Source of the DNA: a virus
Strand: one strand, 5' to 3'
DNA: 42,529 nucleotides
Virus record (IMG/VR): IMGVR_UViG_3300025668_000019
Coordinates: 1-42,529 of that record
The translations under genes and the position numbers were made by a program. Below the pieces are notes generated by a model, which was given only the letters and a program-made list of their open reading frames with translations, was not told the origin of the DNA and did not search any database. This document shows, in pieces, positions 34,101-37,666 of this stretch (position 1 is the first letter of the stretch; each line of letters begins with the position of its first letter).

Positions 34101-34298
34101 GGCACCATTCAAGATACCAACATCTAACTTATCAATATCTAGATATTGTAAGAAATTATTGACCAAGTTTTGACCAAGACCCGTTTTTTCCTGGGATCTA
34201 TAGTAGTACTCGATGAACTTATTGAATAGTGGATATTCAGATCCAATAAAATCTGGAGTCTGACTTGCAATCGACTGAGAGACCTTGTTTATATTCAT
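16104..34298 (-). CDS. Giant modular baseplate/adhesin-like protein (6064 aa) in the gp7 position
   Basis: One uninterrupted frame follows gp6 by 5 bases, where T4 has gp7 (about 1030 aa). I see no clear gp7 similarity. Segments in order: a helical N-terminus (PLFNKFIEYYYRSQEK); GSGY beta modules at about 305-615, 1123-1340, 1750-1820, 3003-3230 and 5987-6030; a cyanophage-typical block at 652-743 (DFTKIDVRTAIKSVKDFY, KPSAATWSIDTILRATLVSG); a YHYH domain at 1380-1537 (GWAFDGNPIYGPYGY); an EF-hand loop at 1601-1612; a beta-propeller-like region at 1843-2193; LamG-like domains near 2197-2430 and 4023-4238; helical repeats at 4273-4983; a carbohydrate-binding-like jelly roll near 5063-5320 (GTNFFTNPEAFAVNW...GDGWYRAYIT); 'NGVLQ-PG' elements near 5783 and 5875. 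No signal peptide. Probable role: wedge-linked receptor-binding or sheath-like periphery. The exact function is unknown. Confidence 0.85.
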   Translation of the reverse strand: MNINKVSQSIASQTPDFIGSEYPLFNKFIEYYYRSQEKTGLGQNLVNNFLQYLDIDKLDVGILNGATKVVEAISTTSNTIVVESVDQFLDTNGSILIGDEVIYYESTTDAPNIALSPGISFEQVKLKWTSLAQIINSFDGVERSFPLTSQSNPIAPPSAQHLIVTVFGQVLIPNIDYVIDGTNVVFTVAPRARIASDDNASTSITFLSGFIEDTIIGVDNISNSFGEGKTEFKLTRNGEKYEPIVDEYVVAVYDNEFLTPKVDFFIDGDIFIFNTAPLNGRFLSVYSIEAPIPSFGSGALGYARINDNQLTSISINNNGSGYRFQYPPKVTINSNGIGSSASATALVNGIKNATLLSGGKGYSDTNPPTVVIQDSVLEGSKNAELKATVVDGSISSIDIISSGSGYTFTPRVSFLQPGGAKIGVPTIVSGSISGSITITDGGQGYTTAPAIYVDEPLGDNAIRANLQAVITNGVVTSINVLNPGQGYTSVPRIAIIDPTGAQVLQTQVDGDGRVIGIELLSGGSGYEDVPSVYIVDNREDGGSGAAATASIFNGRITDINVSNFGTGYSAATPPTVVIQSPPQAEASVESGLEEITGFVVNRSGSGYTKATFNGCARAASGIVEYTQSGNAIFSNNTMAMPAVIDANVKCLDALFVKRLLDKYTEQFLPDVPELDFTKIDVRTAIKSVKDFYSSKGTSFSVAYLFKLLYGEQVSITYPKDQIVKPSAATWSIDTILRATLVSGDPTNIKDGLLTQEEDIADPSIRAASALVENYISIKTSDVEIYELVLSEETIVGSFTVPYKTKLAEPLGVDDTVITVDSTIGWPERNGEFLIGGSELVQYKEKSLNQFIECTRSVNNIVEDWDSATGVSSNFTVYINRGTTQEVVLNVVGIVDAQQTVLTDTGSYYLPGDKLTVSKLGGTSTKPELRTWLYNVKKLVEVTEVTFGGIDNRFATITCSNPHGLLVGDQVTVYGANPILYNGSFFVTSRDSETVFQYQLPQPASVVPQGNILVSVDLNKGKSTNSAVLNSIGPYTTNIQNSFFNEEYVYVASTGIPNYNIGPFPGSALIPGNQRKLNRFPLVPNTISTKNAINPGPIGVWVNGVSIWSYKSSLTKTFGPVTSIDITNVGQDYDAASPPNITIEGGGGSGASASVTVDGSITAITVDQSGTGYTTSPLVSIVGGGGSGAAATAIVTKGVVSRILMNSGGSGYTSQPSITIVGGGGSGASATASVRGPIQSTTILSGGESYTSKPTISLSSGSGAVAQAIVNNGRIISIAIISAGSGYTTAPEVVIQGDGFGAVAKATIDTDGENAGRVTSIDIINRGINYVQGTTIISLNSVGLGATFNSNVFQWTYNLQENTSFDSAKGAVFSGYNNQYGGEYAHLSNPQRLRYILGDNLFEDVNNQILEQEDQLDHSPIIGWAFDGNPIYGPYGYTDPTDQSSAVNRLDTSYRLKSNLIEDAITNPTPIRTAGPSILDEPVGRFIEDYQYVFGLGDLDQYNGRFCKTPDFPEGRYCYFITIDTTENGNPQFPYVLGTDFNSVVDPWNLNSDAVQQNIPTGVVRYRDPYENVDIDVERAPNASTNALTTEDGDILLFDVEDENRDGIIDAAETADPDQLFEESPLQLFDYFPSVRLDSKVDIEVETITKFEDAAVTGFIVENPGKSYQVNDILTFDNDGTEGIGVSARISKIKGESLLSYGFETVSDSNFGVITTDSPHQLQPADTVFVDYTPVMDNTNKQYVVRQLKGIEELSITQTGSGYDAEIPPTIIIDGDGESGDLQAVVNSVGAIETVNIINSGSGYTKNPRVILSHPQVFKKADYYVATIANQNYIKINDVVVNDQKESFFCGKTLDSSGNEVAFISKFSELGVKEWEKTLESQGGEAYTEFTKLDVDGDNIWVVGESKPNSQILTAYNPDGIIAKYVQSIDGLSATLSFQRGFAGISGATRADKVTAIRKYSETRYIIGGYTNTNSSNPYDAYIASVDSTGNFSAKRKIATASKSEKLIDLIVLDDSVYFVLETADTSSATDVRLSFGKAQIGTSVITIDWIKEINNTLYSFLDVSLVSDEFDECYITSTLRLKSDNTTKDSFWVGKLDTDGDLIWNYRYIAPSGKNIQVANNTIIDIFGDLNVGYTSIDATTGYKTVDTVKIGYDGIMKKQTSNEFNINNIEGITVNSIAVDNSGDVFSFGQTSWNRNEFLYGFESGSILDTTTHYTLTNTTTSGSVTLENNVAKIYGYQTGQSTWTQGNLKVTGEQLGTKLDDNWTFEMMVYKDSSVTSVSATEQTLLSIGDATVATGGLWLYYDISGGNLELVVTNNTTTINSAGTALQSTATTMYADDTWQFIGLKKEGDTFTGYVNGIQAFTGTIADTALSNKDIHIGQIAGRDGTLGTYRSNEQGQFFVDNVRLRNRALTPTVPSDVTALPVAAAFGFSYSWTDTAWFSTNTNRYDYIDYIGWALKTDKNSDAVRLGDKGAQSNTGIGFARTNVPVVIGSTLTLTSTGLALGGVGLQTLDYDNVASTFLQDTETLTYASDTWSSRTSTVPSPGSKKLKVDAIVKDRYYIKVTNTIKIDNVQELVINQPFNFSIGAKLQLNNDAGSFINSGYILRVDDTNNKVYCAVNNNSWSDDLNTGNLVTSQFSEQSTYGISGPIPNDVNVISDYFFNEITNTTPGTFDIDLSTYDAPTEIGGTNNLDEFAKFTPFNTDSYSVKILEVSGSSTFIVGSVVSIETGDISFNSAYSTAQITNLTGVLKITLISTLDKILQCTAVNNTDEVYAITGNRHYFSVGENIFVTGNPTREVSGTLYDEYDGSFTVNSVVSNKEFTYKLDAAAVSDPATSASAVSIFAKSPVLKMYYGHQYLFDLSHSSMVGANLSFSKDNLFKLEYSFNSIERIGTPGLTGEGQPTPTVKLKVGRGTVTNISYYFDPSRTGSDSPIDTRSYLDIVDSPYVGTFVVSSTSGGTITTGDTIFKFPLSNEPEGVATVSQAQYSTSSTKAVGPISDIRIVSSGGFYSRLPVVTGIQSSRKIERVDINAPGTEYAVGVYTGVPIGGDGEGGLVSITVADGSDEEGGVIPGQIQEVSVTSPGKGYTTAVIDVEAIDGILGAGLTGSGAELVVVIPPFGTGASVFTKGDKVGKIKKLKNNNFGYDYPHDYTLRPEITFPINAQLTSTSILDSITVTNPGSGYSQAPAVVITGGGGTNAIAEASIRNGRIDQILVKDPGSGYSSEPTVSLKSSFNYVINIDLGLLQFAFPHGIVNGSLVTLDVTDTGDGIEFPLASGAIGRLNSTTTYYAITGAANSLENDQLKLAITAANAELGDSLTFANAGTGRQSLLTESFGASATANVVTSTFLEGELVYQGDAFETATATGYVSTNNGWQVGPRVLKIVNYVGDFTANSKITGVISKSSGIISDLKIAKGVLDIGSITKTTGQFIDDVGKPSEIIQKIQDSYYYQDFSYAVKSSVSIDDWKDILIKNVHPASFKVFGELNLVEKGFVPNKGIDFQLTKSVELTRQSVVPNIQSFALVEPIYSEFNNTEVLFRQKRLTSSENILTSVVQRIDDISSLFDGERIAFPLTVDGINVVANSNQLMIILNGVAQTPNTSFEIQGESIVFSEPPQPPASVKYVNISVDPISIVAFTFINTSGIFPNVGNTLIGISSTARLTVTNVIGQVIQGFVTEGTFIINELCTVGATGFSGNLQQNDSISNIGLFAFNETVTNLDGDTARVEQINLQRGQETPLARLRYTIGAATSTFEVIDATSATDSPIADGTLVSGSDYQIGSEIFTITNITQGSESTSITVTRGVNGTNAVSQQEDIPIYSTTITITNDLTLSKTAGTYQSTPGLYDIQLNDIIIGASSGVVARVTSTAVYVDPTTNESIGQVNISDGSSFFGLLFNRIASQTYPNIVLDDISKSQVSIVDFDDKDTAYNLKFPSNELINNYVIPYDNASGDIQQDEFIRNYKVEYGNNSGEFTPNEGGVVRKLTLKDRIGTGFFAAGQVIKSTDTKAEVVGYNQAKSTLFLGKVGRCQSTGADYHTATFNNSAQLDTAQKQFGTASLLLASGTTDYLSIPTSTEFGFGTNALTIECWIRPANVTGAKAILDFRTAGTEVSPYLYLDGSNIKYLVNGSVTITGTASLVADTWYHVAISRSGSTTKMFVNGTQDGGDYSDASDYGSTKPLRIGATITSSDGFSGHIDEVRVSTNNRYTQTFTAPTGIFQGDSTTKLLLHLDGADAQTYTEDWSGVESFTKGEEFNNDAIFATSKVTGAPAGFAGKTHRYYDAANLIEVNKDFVAKETVYLLTQQYPSLVIPGGNVNCEDDIRDILSALIEDLRNGSNNHMWDASALYVDRTSVPITISHVDTEITETLWAYEKVNDMLQYIINNVLWTVSGSHGLTQVTDTTLIDSSTSSLTTFTPASGTTYDPATGLLVLEIGSHSLTTSSRVSLARESIVFTCADDGNDREISYPDAGNTTAYDQVLAVTSPTATTITVNVGASPAGQQYAHTFVSAAANAVTELDYTTGDCADVYGTVGNLIDILTDTLTNADLVSPVDHLASVTKVQPAIEFIGASVDEYLETGFNVDYHDGTSDTIYTNQIGLDTQYRFRDAAGLIRANRGPIVDKAAADMIGRYPELAQDMPRNANGGSTDGTLRCKTDLGLLLDALANDLEEGGNRNTVTGAKFYLGNNDVLQHIRLQVFQSVYAHERLAFYAKQAITGDLTEVNTNSIIVGDWGITNDAGNCANVQTAIDTLVETVNDIIAPTNQDFQIAADRLYFNRTFIAEEITGLTTAEFTYDLNGVPFSALTFPGSNGQTTCERDLKLIILSIISDLQTGGSYSTITAIELYLNANLTINHIENELLATLYSIEQLKIFCERAARNLLYDQFSAVTGDQYAGAYSTTATFRDSESPTDIDEVVYRIRDLVDISVAILAPGKDEARSAAKNLLYNKNYYKEEISTLALAQFGAGSWTYNDFLDNLVDDIVHDLITTDTTSTISAYTITLSANSGNFIVGETVTSSGGGTATVLEWDAEDEILYVGAFTGTAWVAADTLTAPSTATGTIATSGVSSVYDWYDTPTNVKILSRAQNITSNVTGQVSGTNFFTNPEAFAVNWQANSNGGVDSLLIADNSIAAPDGTVTAEKFFAQNSNGGVHDTFRDYSLTAFETFDSGTVKFDTSNETFDTGAVGIDASQTYTFSIFFKSAGSSSLRYKITLDPGLASEQNIFFDLNLNAGTTGSLFIPQGGMTGGAFGAVPYGDGWYRAYITTTFGFGFSTLRGSVTVNSATGTTSWTGDGTTGAYFWGAKLNKGALDPYTAVSGEIFYADTEYNIKNYAIDLLELLMGNSLDNTLVSPSTNAGFYSFYDSTKASDYTKSTIQMFIRYGLNTIRQQLTTDSYYTNLIQVNGISVPSKTFGTRDVPVGIDGGLNNSDYIYGLLSGNYAELEKISVNEGKVVQVYKRFRIDGDITDGPFTMNEVVAKQGAPSVTGVVYGFYEDENFKYLDVRVTAGPWAVTDTLVGATNSTTAQISAIEDRLHIIDLKGSFEEDVPFKGYTSGETAQPTVFNKVQAATLSNTGGTLTVDTETLIGTFEETSVVYPESSRQYLDVSQYAGLDVQVGQRIASEGYIRLGVSVVSGLNVFTVGNRLYKVTNGNQDSSVYGIVSEVDLDNNYIYISQVVGTFNNGDLVGDYGLSANFPVGYASISTKVITPGAAAALVQDIRLVGLYKRLYLSDIRGIFNSKDSVKSIDGYRAVVVAKEELKARVKRAFRGFDGTQTNFKLTTGNGTQYLPDPAGHLLIFINGVLQPPGATNAFTAFSDQIQFTESPDLGASFTGFYIGKLRQLDDISFEFDSLRQSFNLKRNDVFYSLTLTDGVQSSVIRPENNIIVSLNGVLQEPGVGFEIVGSRIIFSEIPRFGSTFVAFSYVGSEADVDAAEVVPPVEPGDFIDIQGETSDREVALIESSNSLITFDYLGSVFGQDARASANITAGYIKNVQITAGGSGYTSRPTVRLDSISGFDANIRALVGVAGVELSTTGSGYQDPIVDVETSVPDDWTAPDLSQYGEEIINPEIL
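19345..21482 (-). repeat. Degenerate helical repeats with a conserved Cys-x-x-Asp inside the 6064-aa protein
   Basis: Three full copies and one shortened copy of a roughly 110-130-residue helical unit lie at about residues 4273-4395, 4599-4715, 4759-4890 and 4935-4983. Each opens with an 'AA-L---N' helix (YYDAANLIEVNKDF, FRDAAGLIRANRG, QIAADRLYFNRTF, RSAAKNLLYNKNY). The first three continue with 'C-x-x-D-(I/L)-x-x-(I/L)L-x-x-(L/I)-x-x-DL-x-x-G' (CEDDIRDILSALIEDLRNG, CKTDLGLLLDALANDLEEG, CERDLKLIILSIISDLQTG), then a Tyr-containing strand and an 'I-H-(I/V)' or 'I-L' helix. They are divergent, so duplication is old. I do not recognise the fold. Confidence 0.7.
30510..30862 (-). repeat. Nucleotide-level tandem repeats encoding GSGY beta modules
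   Basis: The plus-strand 12-mer TGCTCCAGAACC recurs at 30510, 30618, 30735 and 30849, with spacings of 108, 117 and 114 bases (36, 39 and 38 codons). On the coding strand it encodes the Gly-Ser-Gly-Ala element of each module, followed by strands such as GGSGYTSQPSITI and SGTGYTTSPLVSI. Unlike other GSGY clusters, the DNA itself is still alike here, so these copies duplicated or converted recently. Confidence 0.85.
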
Positions 34299-34303
34299 CT
34301 AAT

Positions 34304-36340
34304 TTAGAAGCAACTTGTGTTACTAATTGTACCTTGGTTTGTGATGTCTGGAATTTCAATAGTTGTTGGGACTTGATTGAAATCCGTTGGCGTCAAACTA
34401 TTTAGAGGGATTGTAGGAGGAGCAACTACTCCAATAGGAACAACTGTAATAACAGGTGTAACTATGTTAATAACTGTTCCTGGAGTAGTAGCAGGAATGG
34501 TTGAATTGTTAGCAGGGATAAAGGAAACAGGAATTTCAATATTGACTGGAAGTGTCGTGGTATCTATTACAGTACCAATTCCAGTAGTAACATCTTCAGG
34601 ATTTATCTGAACTGCTGAATCTGGAGGAACATTAGTTCCAGATCCAATAACATTGATAGGTCCGAAACAAATTTGACCTGTATCATAATTTACAGTTCCT
34701 GCAGTATCATTAGTATAAATTTTTCTCGTCCCTGTATTATAGAACGTCCTCAGATTGCCAAACCCGTCATCTTCAAACTGTTGATCAACTCCAGGTCTAT
34801 TGGCGGTTCTAAAGGTTCCTGAGAGGAGTACAGGTTCTTTTTTGCAACTGCCATCACCACCATCTTGACTAGGAGCACTGTTATAAAGATCAGATCCTGT
34901 AGAAATACAATAAGTATTAGTCTGATTTGTAGTTGGTTTAATATATTTTAAAATTGTTGTCTGTAGAGAGATATCACTAACACATTTGTTTGACAGTGTT
35001 ACTGCTTTCTCAAAATCAGATGCCCTAAACGTAGAATTGAAATTATTGATATTAGTTTGTGTCGCCCAATCAACAATTGCAGAATTGATATCTGTTTCAA
35101 TTTCATTAGGATTGGATCCACATCCAGTATCATATGTTACAAACAACTTCAAGTTGATGTACATGTCATCTGGATCTGTAATAACAGGATCAATAGATGC
35201 CATTGAATATTGTCTTAGATTCGCTTGAATCTCATTTTTAGTAGCATCATTCAGTACTGTTCCTGTTTTCGTTTTGATAGCAATATAAACTTTTCCGTAA
35301 ATAGGAGGATTTAATGCATCACCACCATATGCAACAACAGAAGATGCATTAGCGTAAATATTTCTTGTGATTACAGCATAATCTTGCGCTGTAACTGCTC
35401 TATACTGAGCGGAGTAATATCGTGGAGCGTTATACTTAATAGATTCGATAGATTCGGCAGGAGCTCCTTGCTGAGACTTATCCTTTACCGTAAGTTTCGC
35501 TAAACCTGGAGAGTATGTCTGTCCATTACTATCAGTAAGTCTGCCGATAAACGTGAATTTGGAGACTTCATTTGCTTCATTACCAGAAGTTACAATATAC
35601 TCAAACTGTACAACTTCACCATCTTTCAATGCACGCCCTACACTATCATCACCAAATTTAATTTCATATCGCATATCTTCCCCTTCAGAAAGAAAATATG
35701 CTCTAGTAGTAGGAGTAAGGTTAGTAACAACCTCAACCTTATTATAAAGATCGAATGTGGTAGAAGATTCGTTGGGTTTTACCTTTACGGTAAGTGTTGA
35801 AATATCAGCATCTTCTGTAGGAATTATATAATTTTGAGTTGCAAACGTATTTACAATATATTCAAATTTGATAATGGCACCTTCATACACTAACAAACTA
35901 TCAAATACTGCTAATCCAGTAGAAGCATTGACATTTGCAGTGATATTCTGTAAAGTATTCCATACATAACCACCACCAGTCGCTACAGAACCTCTTCCAA
36001 GGGTGACAGTGGATGGATATACTCCATTTGATTGTGTTGTTTGAATAGTTAGATATAAACAAGCCTTAGACGTGCTAACCGACCTTGGAGTGTAATTTAA
36101 CAGTTTGGCAATATTGACAACATTATCCCTTACCGTAGCAGACGGCAAAAATACTTCATTCAATGCCATGTTAGCATTAAACGAAGTATAATAAGTATTA
36201 TATGCTAGGATGTCAATTAAGTAGGATAAAGACGATCCATCAAAATCGTAATCTGTAAATTCTTGTCGAGTTCTCAGATATGATTTGATTGAAGCTTTTA
36301 TATCCTCAAAATCTAATGCTGTTAAATTATTCGGTTGCAT
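34304..36340 (-). CDS. 6: Baseplate wedge protein gp6 (baseplate J-like)
   Basis: At 678 aa it is close to T4 gp6 (about 660 aa). The N-terminus (FEDIKASIKSYLRTRQEF, then DGSSLSYLIDILAYNTYY and NMALNEVFLPSATVRDNV) is characteristic: gp6 starts with a helical region ending in the 'A-NE-FL--A--R-NV---A-LL-Y-PR' pattern shared with baseplate J proteins. The motif RYYSAQYRAVTAQDYAVI in the middle is another J-family mark. gp6 forms the ring that joins the six wedges around the hub and interacts with gp25 and gp53. The start codon overlaps the gp25 stop by one base (TAATG), so the two are translationally coupled. The C-terminal 100 residues are Pro/Thr/Ile-rich and poorly conserved to my eye. Confidence 0.93.
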   Translation of the reverse strand: MQPNNLTALDFEDIKASIKSYLRTRQEFTDYDFDGSSLSYLIDILAYNTYYTSFNANMALNEVFLPSATVRDNVVNIAKLLNYTPRSVSTSKACLYLTIQTTQSNGVYPSTVTLGRGSVATGGGYVWNTLQNITANVNASTGLAVFDSLLVYEGAIIKFEYIVNTFATQNYIIPTEDADISTLTVKVKPNESSTTFDLYNKVEVVTNLTPTTRAYFLSEGEDMRYEIKFGDDSVGRALKDGEVVQFEYIVTSGNEANEVSKFTFIGRLTDSNGQTYSPGLAKLTVKDKSQQGAPAESIESIKYNAPRYYSAQYRAVTAQDYAVITRNIYANASSVVAYGGDALNPPIYGKVYIAIKTKTGTVLNDATKNEIQANLRQYSMASIDPVITDPDDMYINLKLFVTYDTGCGSNPNEIETDINSAIVDWATQTNINNFNSTFRASDFEKAVTLSNKCVSDISLQTTILKYIKPTTNQTNTYCISTGSDLYNSAPSQDGGDGSCKKEPVLLSGTFRTANRPGVDQQFEDDGFGNLRTFYNTGTRKIYTNDTAGTVNYDTGQICFGPINVIGSGTNVPPDSAVQINPEDVTTGIGTVIDTTTLPVNIEIPVSFIPANNSTIPATTPGTVINIVTPVITVVPIGVVAPPTIPLNSLTPTDFNQVPTTIEIPDITNQGTISNTSCF

Positions 36341-36759
36341 TATTCAGGTCTCTGTAAAACAAATTGGATTGTTTCAACAATAGGTAACCCAACAACTTTG
36401 TATTCAATAGTAACATTTAATTTGTTACCCTCATAAACTGGAGTCACAATAACATTTGTAAGTTGTACTCTAGGTTCGTACTGGTTAATGGTATTTATGA
36501 TCTCTTCCTTGAGAGAATCTGCAGTAAATGGATCTAGAGGTTCAAATAGTAAGTCATTTACTCTAGATCCAATTAAAGGTTGGAATGGTTTTTCGCCAGG
36601 TGTTGTCAAAATTAGGTTTTTTACTGATTGTTTGATAGAATTATCGTTTTTTACGACAGATGCATCATCAGTAAAAGGATTTTTAGCAAACGAAATTGCC
36701 AAATCTACGAATCTTCGTGATTTTTTAAAATCCTTACCTGCAATTTTTCTTAACGCCAT
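36340..36759 (-). CDS. 25: Baseplate wedge protein gp25
   Basis: This 139-aa protein has the gp25/GPW family pattern: VDLAISFAKNPFT near residue 20, VKNLILTTPGEKPFQP near 46-61, GSRVNDLLFEPLDPFTA near 64-80, and the diagnostic EPR in NQYEPRVQLTNVIV near 92-105. T4 gp25 is about 132 aa, sits at the inner wedge and nucleates sheath assembly together with gp6 and gp53. The first 10 bases overlap the end of the 52-aa gene, and the stop overlaps the gp6 start, so the three genes form a tight cluster under the late promoter at 36960-36967. Confidence 0.95.
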   Translation of the reverse strand: MALRKIAGKDFKKSRRFVDLAISFAKNPFTDDASVVKNDNSIKQSVKNLILTTPGEKPFQPLIGSRVNDLLFEPLDPFTADSLKEEIINTINQYEPRVQLTNVIVTPVYEGNKLNVTIEYKVVGLPIVETIQFVLQRPE

Positions 36760-36908
36760 TGTTTTTTGCTATCGGAACCCATTTTTTCCATATTTTCCCG
36801 ATATTTGTCCAAATAGTAGTCAGATTTGGTATCTGTGATTAGTACAGAAGTGCCAAAATCCCTCTTCATTAACTCTGGTACGTTATCAGGAACGTGATTT
36901 AAAGCCAT
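36750..36908 (-). CDS. Small protein (52 aa) upstream of gp25, unknown function
   Basis: Reading the minus strand from the ATG at 36908 gives 52 codons (MALNHVPDNVPELMKRDFG, then TSVLITDTKSDYYLDKYREN) and a TAA at 36750-36752. It overlaps the gp25 start by 10 bases. It fills an otherwise empty gap between the late promoter and gp25, and its last codons run into gp25 in the way coupled phage genes do. The ribosome site is weak (GTGGGG close to the ATG). The C-terminal half is a charged helix. Its place suggests a baseplate assembly factor, possibly a reduced relative of gp53, but I see no sequence support for that. Confidence 0.75.
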   Translation of the reverse strand: MALNHVPDNVPELMKRDFGTSVLITDTKSDYYLDKYRENMEKMGSDSKKQWR

Positions 36909-36928
36909 AACCCCACTAATAAATTAAA

Positions 36929-36952
36929 ATAGAACTTTTAGAGGGGTTCTAT
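36929..36952 (-). promoter_or_regulatory. 5' leader hairpin at the gp25-gp6 transcript start
   Basis: On the minus strand a perfect 7-bp stem (ATAGAAC with GTTCTAT) encloses a 10-base loop. T4 spacing from the late promoter at 36960-36967 places the transcript start near 36954, so the mRNA would begin with this hairpin within two bases of its 5' end. This could protect the transcript from decay. It is followed by a U-rich stretch, so it may instead act as a weak terminator for the PAAR-48-aa transcript coming from upstream. Confidence 0.55.
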
Positions 36953-36959
36953 CCCTTAT

Positions 36960-36967
36960 TATTTATC
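36960..36967 (-). promoter_or_regulatory. T4-type late promoter, GATAAATA
   Basis: The minus-strand sequence GATAAATA keeps seven of the eight bases of the T4 late consensus. It overlaps the stop codon of the 48-aa gene (36963-36965) and lies 52 bases before the start of the 52-aa gene. It would drive the 52-aa gene, gp25, gp6 and the 6064-aa gene. Confidence 0.65.
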
Positions 36968-37109
36968 GTCCTTGGCCACGATAACGTTTTTTGGCATTAT
37001 TTCTACTAGTAGAACCATACTTTGTGTGCTGACCAGATCCCTGACGTGATTTTTTGGGTTGGGATTCGATCATATTACCGCCGCTAAGCGATTTTTTCAT
37101 TTTTGCCAT
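36963..37109 (-). CDS. Small basic protein (48 aa), unknown function
   Basis: I chose the start at 37109 rather than an upstream ATG at 37163. A clean GGAGG lies at 37116-37120, 6 bases before the 37109 ATG, and the longer version would run 52 bases into the PAAR gene. The product (MAKMKKSLSGGNMIESQ, ending RNNAKKRYRGQGR) is Lys/Arg/Gly/Ser-rich with no hydrophobic core, so it is probably disordered and may bind nucleic acid or an acidic partner. It starts 2 bases after the PAAR stop codon. Small basic proteins of this look occur beside PAAR genes in cyanophages as I remember them; no function is known to me. Confidence 0.75.
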   Translation of the reverse strand: MAKMKKSLSGGNMIESQPKKSRQGSGQHTKYGSTSRNNAKKRYRGQGR

Positions 37110-37111
37110 AA

Positions 37112-37663
37112 TTAACCTCCAATAAAAACATTCTTGCTTGATCCTGTTATCACAGACAAGCAAGGAAAAGCAGTGGTTCCATCTCCGAGTGGATCACCGA
37201 AACGTGTTGCACGTCTTCCTCCAATCCAAACCGTCTTACTAGTTGCAAATGCCTTCCTAGCATGTCCAACAGAAGGTTCCCTGCCACCAACTACTCCCTG
37301 AGTACAATGCCATGCAGGGGTATTTAATGTAGTAATACAGTCATTACGAACAGATGTCGTAGAAAACTGAGTAGGTGTTGGATGAGTAGTCAGAAGATCC
37401 TGATCTACTATGGGTACTTGAAGATTAATGAACACTCTAGCAGCTGCTGAAAGAGCAACACCAAAGGGTAGTTGTGATAATGGTGGCCAGATTGCAACTG
37501 CATTAACTGCAGGAAGAGGAACAGCATTGACTGTTAGAGTAAGTGGTTGATGAGGACAATCGGGTAGAGTTCCTCCTCCAAGACCAGGGTGATGAGATGC
37601 TCCAACACCAGTTCCATGACCACTGCAAGTGCCCATGAATATTCCCGCCATAGTTCCAGGCAT
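37112..37663 (-). CDS. PAAR-repeat spike-tip protein
   Basis: The 183-aa product ends with a PAAR-type sequence: SKTVWIGGRRATRFGDPLG near residues 142-160, a Cys in AFPCLSVITG and the end SSKNVFIGG. PAAR proteins form a small metal-bound cone that caps the central spike of contractile tails; the T4 counterpart is gp5.4 (about 97 aa). The first 40 residues are Gly/His-rich (CSGHGTGVGASHHPGLGGG) and carry extra His and Cys residues that could take part in metal binding. A further Cys/His pair lies in TPAWHCTQG. It follows the 1003-aa gene by 3 bases and is coupled to the 48-aa gene. It is longer than a bare PAAR domain because of a hydrophobic middle (NAVPLPAVNAVAIWPPL), which may contact the spike. 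Confidence 0.88.
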   Translation of the reverse strand: MPGTMAGIFMGTCSGHGTGVGASHHPGLGGGTLPDCPHQPLTLTVNAVPLPAVNAVAIWPPLSQLPFGVALSAAARVFINLQVPIVDQDLLTTHPTPTQFSTTSVRNDCITTLNTPAWHCTQGVVGGREPSVGHARKAFATSKTVWIGGRRATRFGDPLGDGTTAFPCLSVITGSSKNVFIGG

Positions 37664-37666
37664 AAT

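Noticed and set aside
36492-36499. CATAAATA inside gp25
   Set aside because: It lies within the coding region 150 bases before gp6, which is already translationally coupled to gp25; possible internal promoter but not supported.
36750-36908. Assigning the 52-aa gene as gp53
   Set aside because: T4 gp53 is about 196 aa, and I see no shared motif; position alone is not enough.
36963-37163. Longer 66-aa version of the small basic protein, starting at 37163
   Set aside because: It would overlap the PAAR gene by 52 bases, whereas a clean GGAGG sits 6 bases before the internal ATG at 37109.
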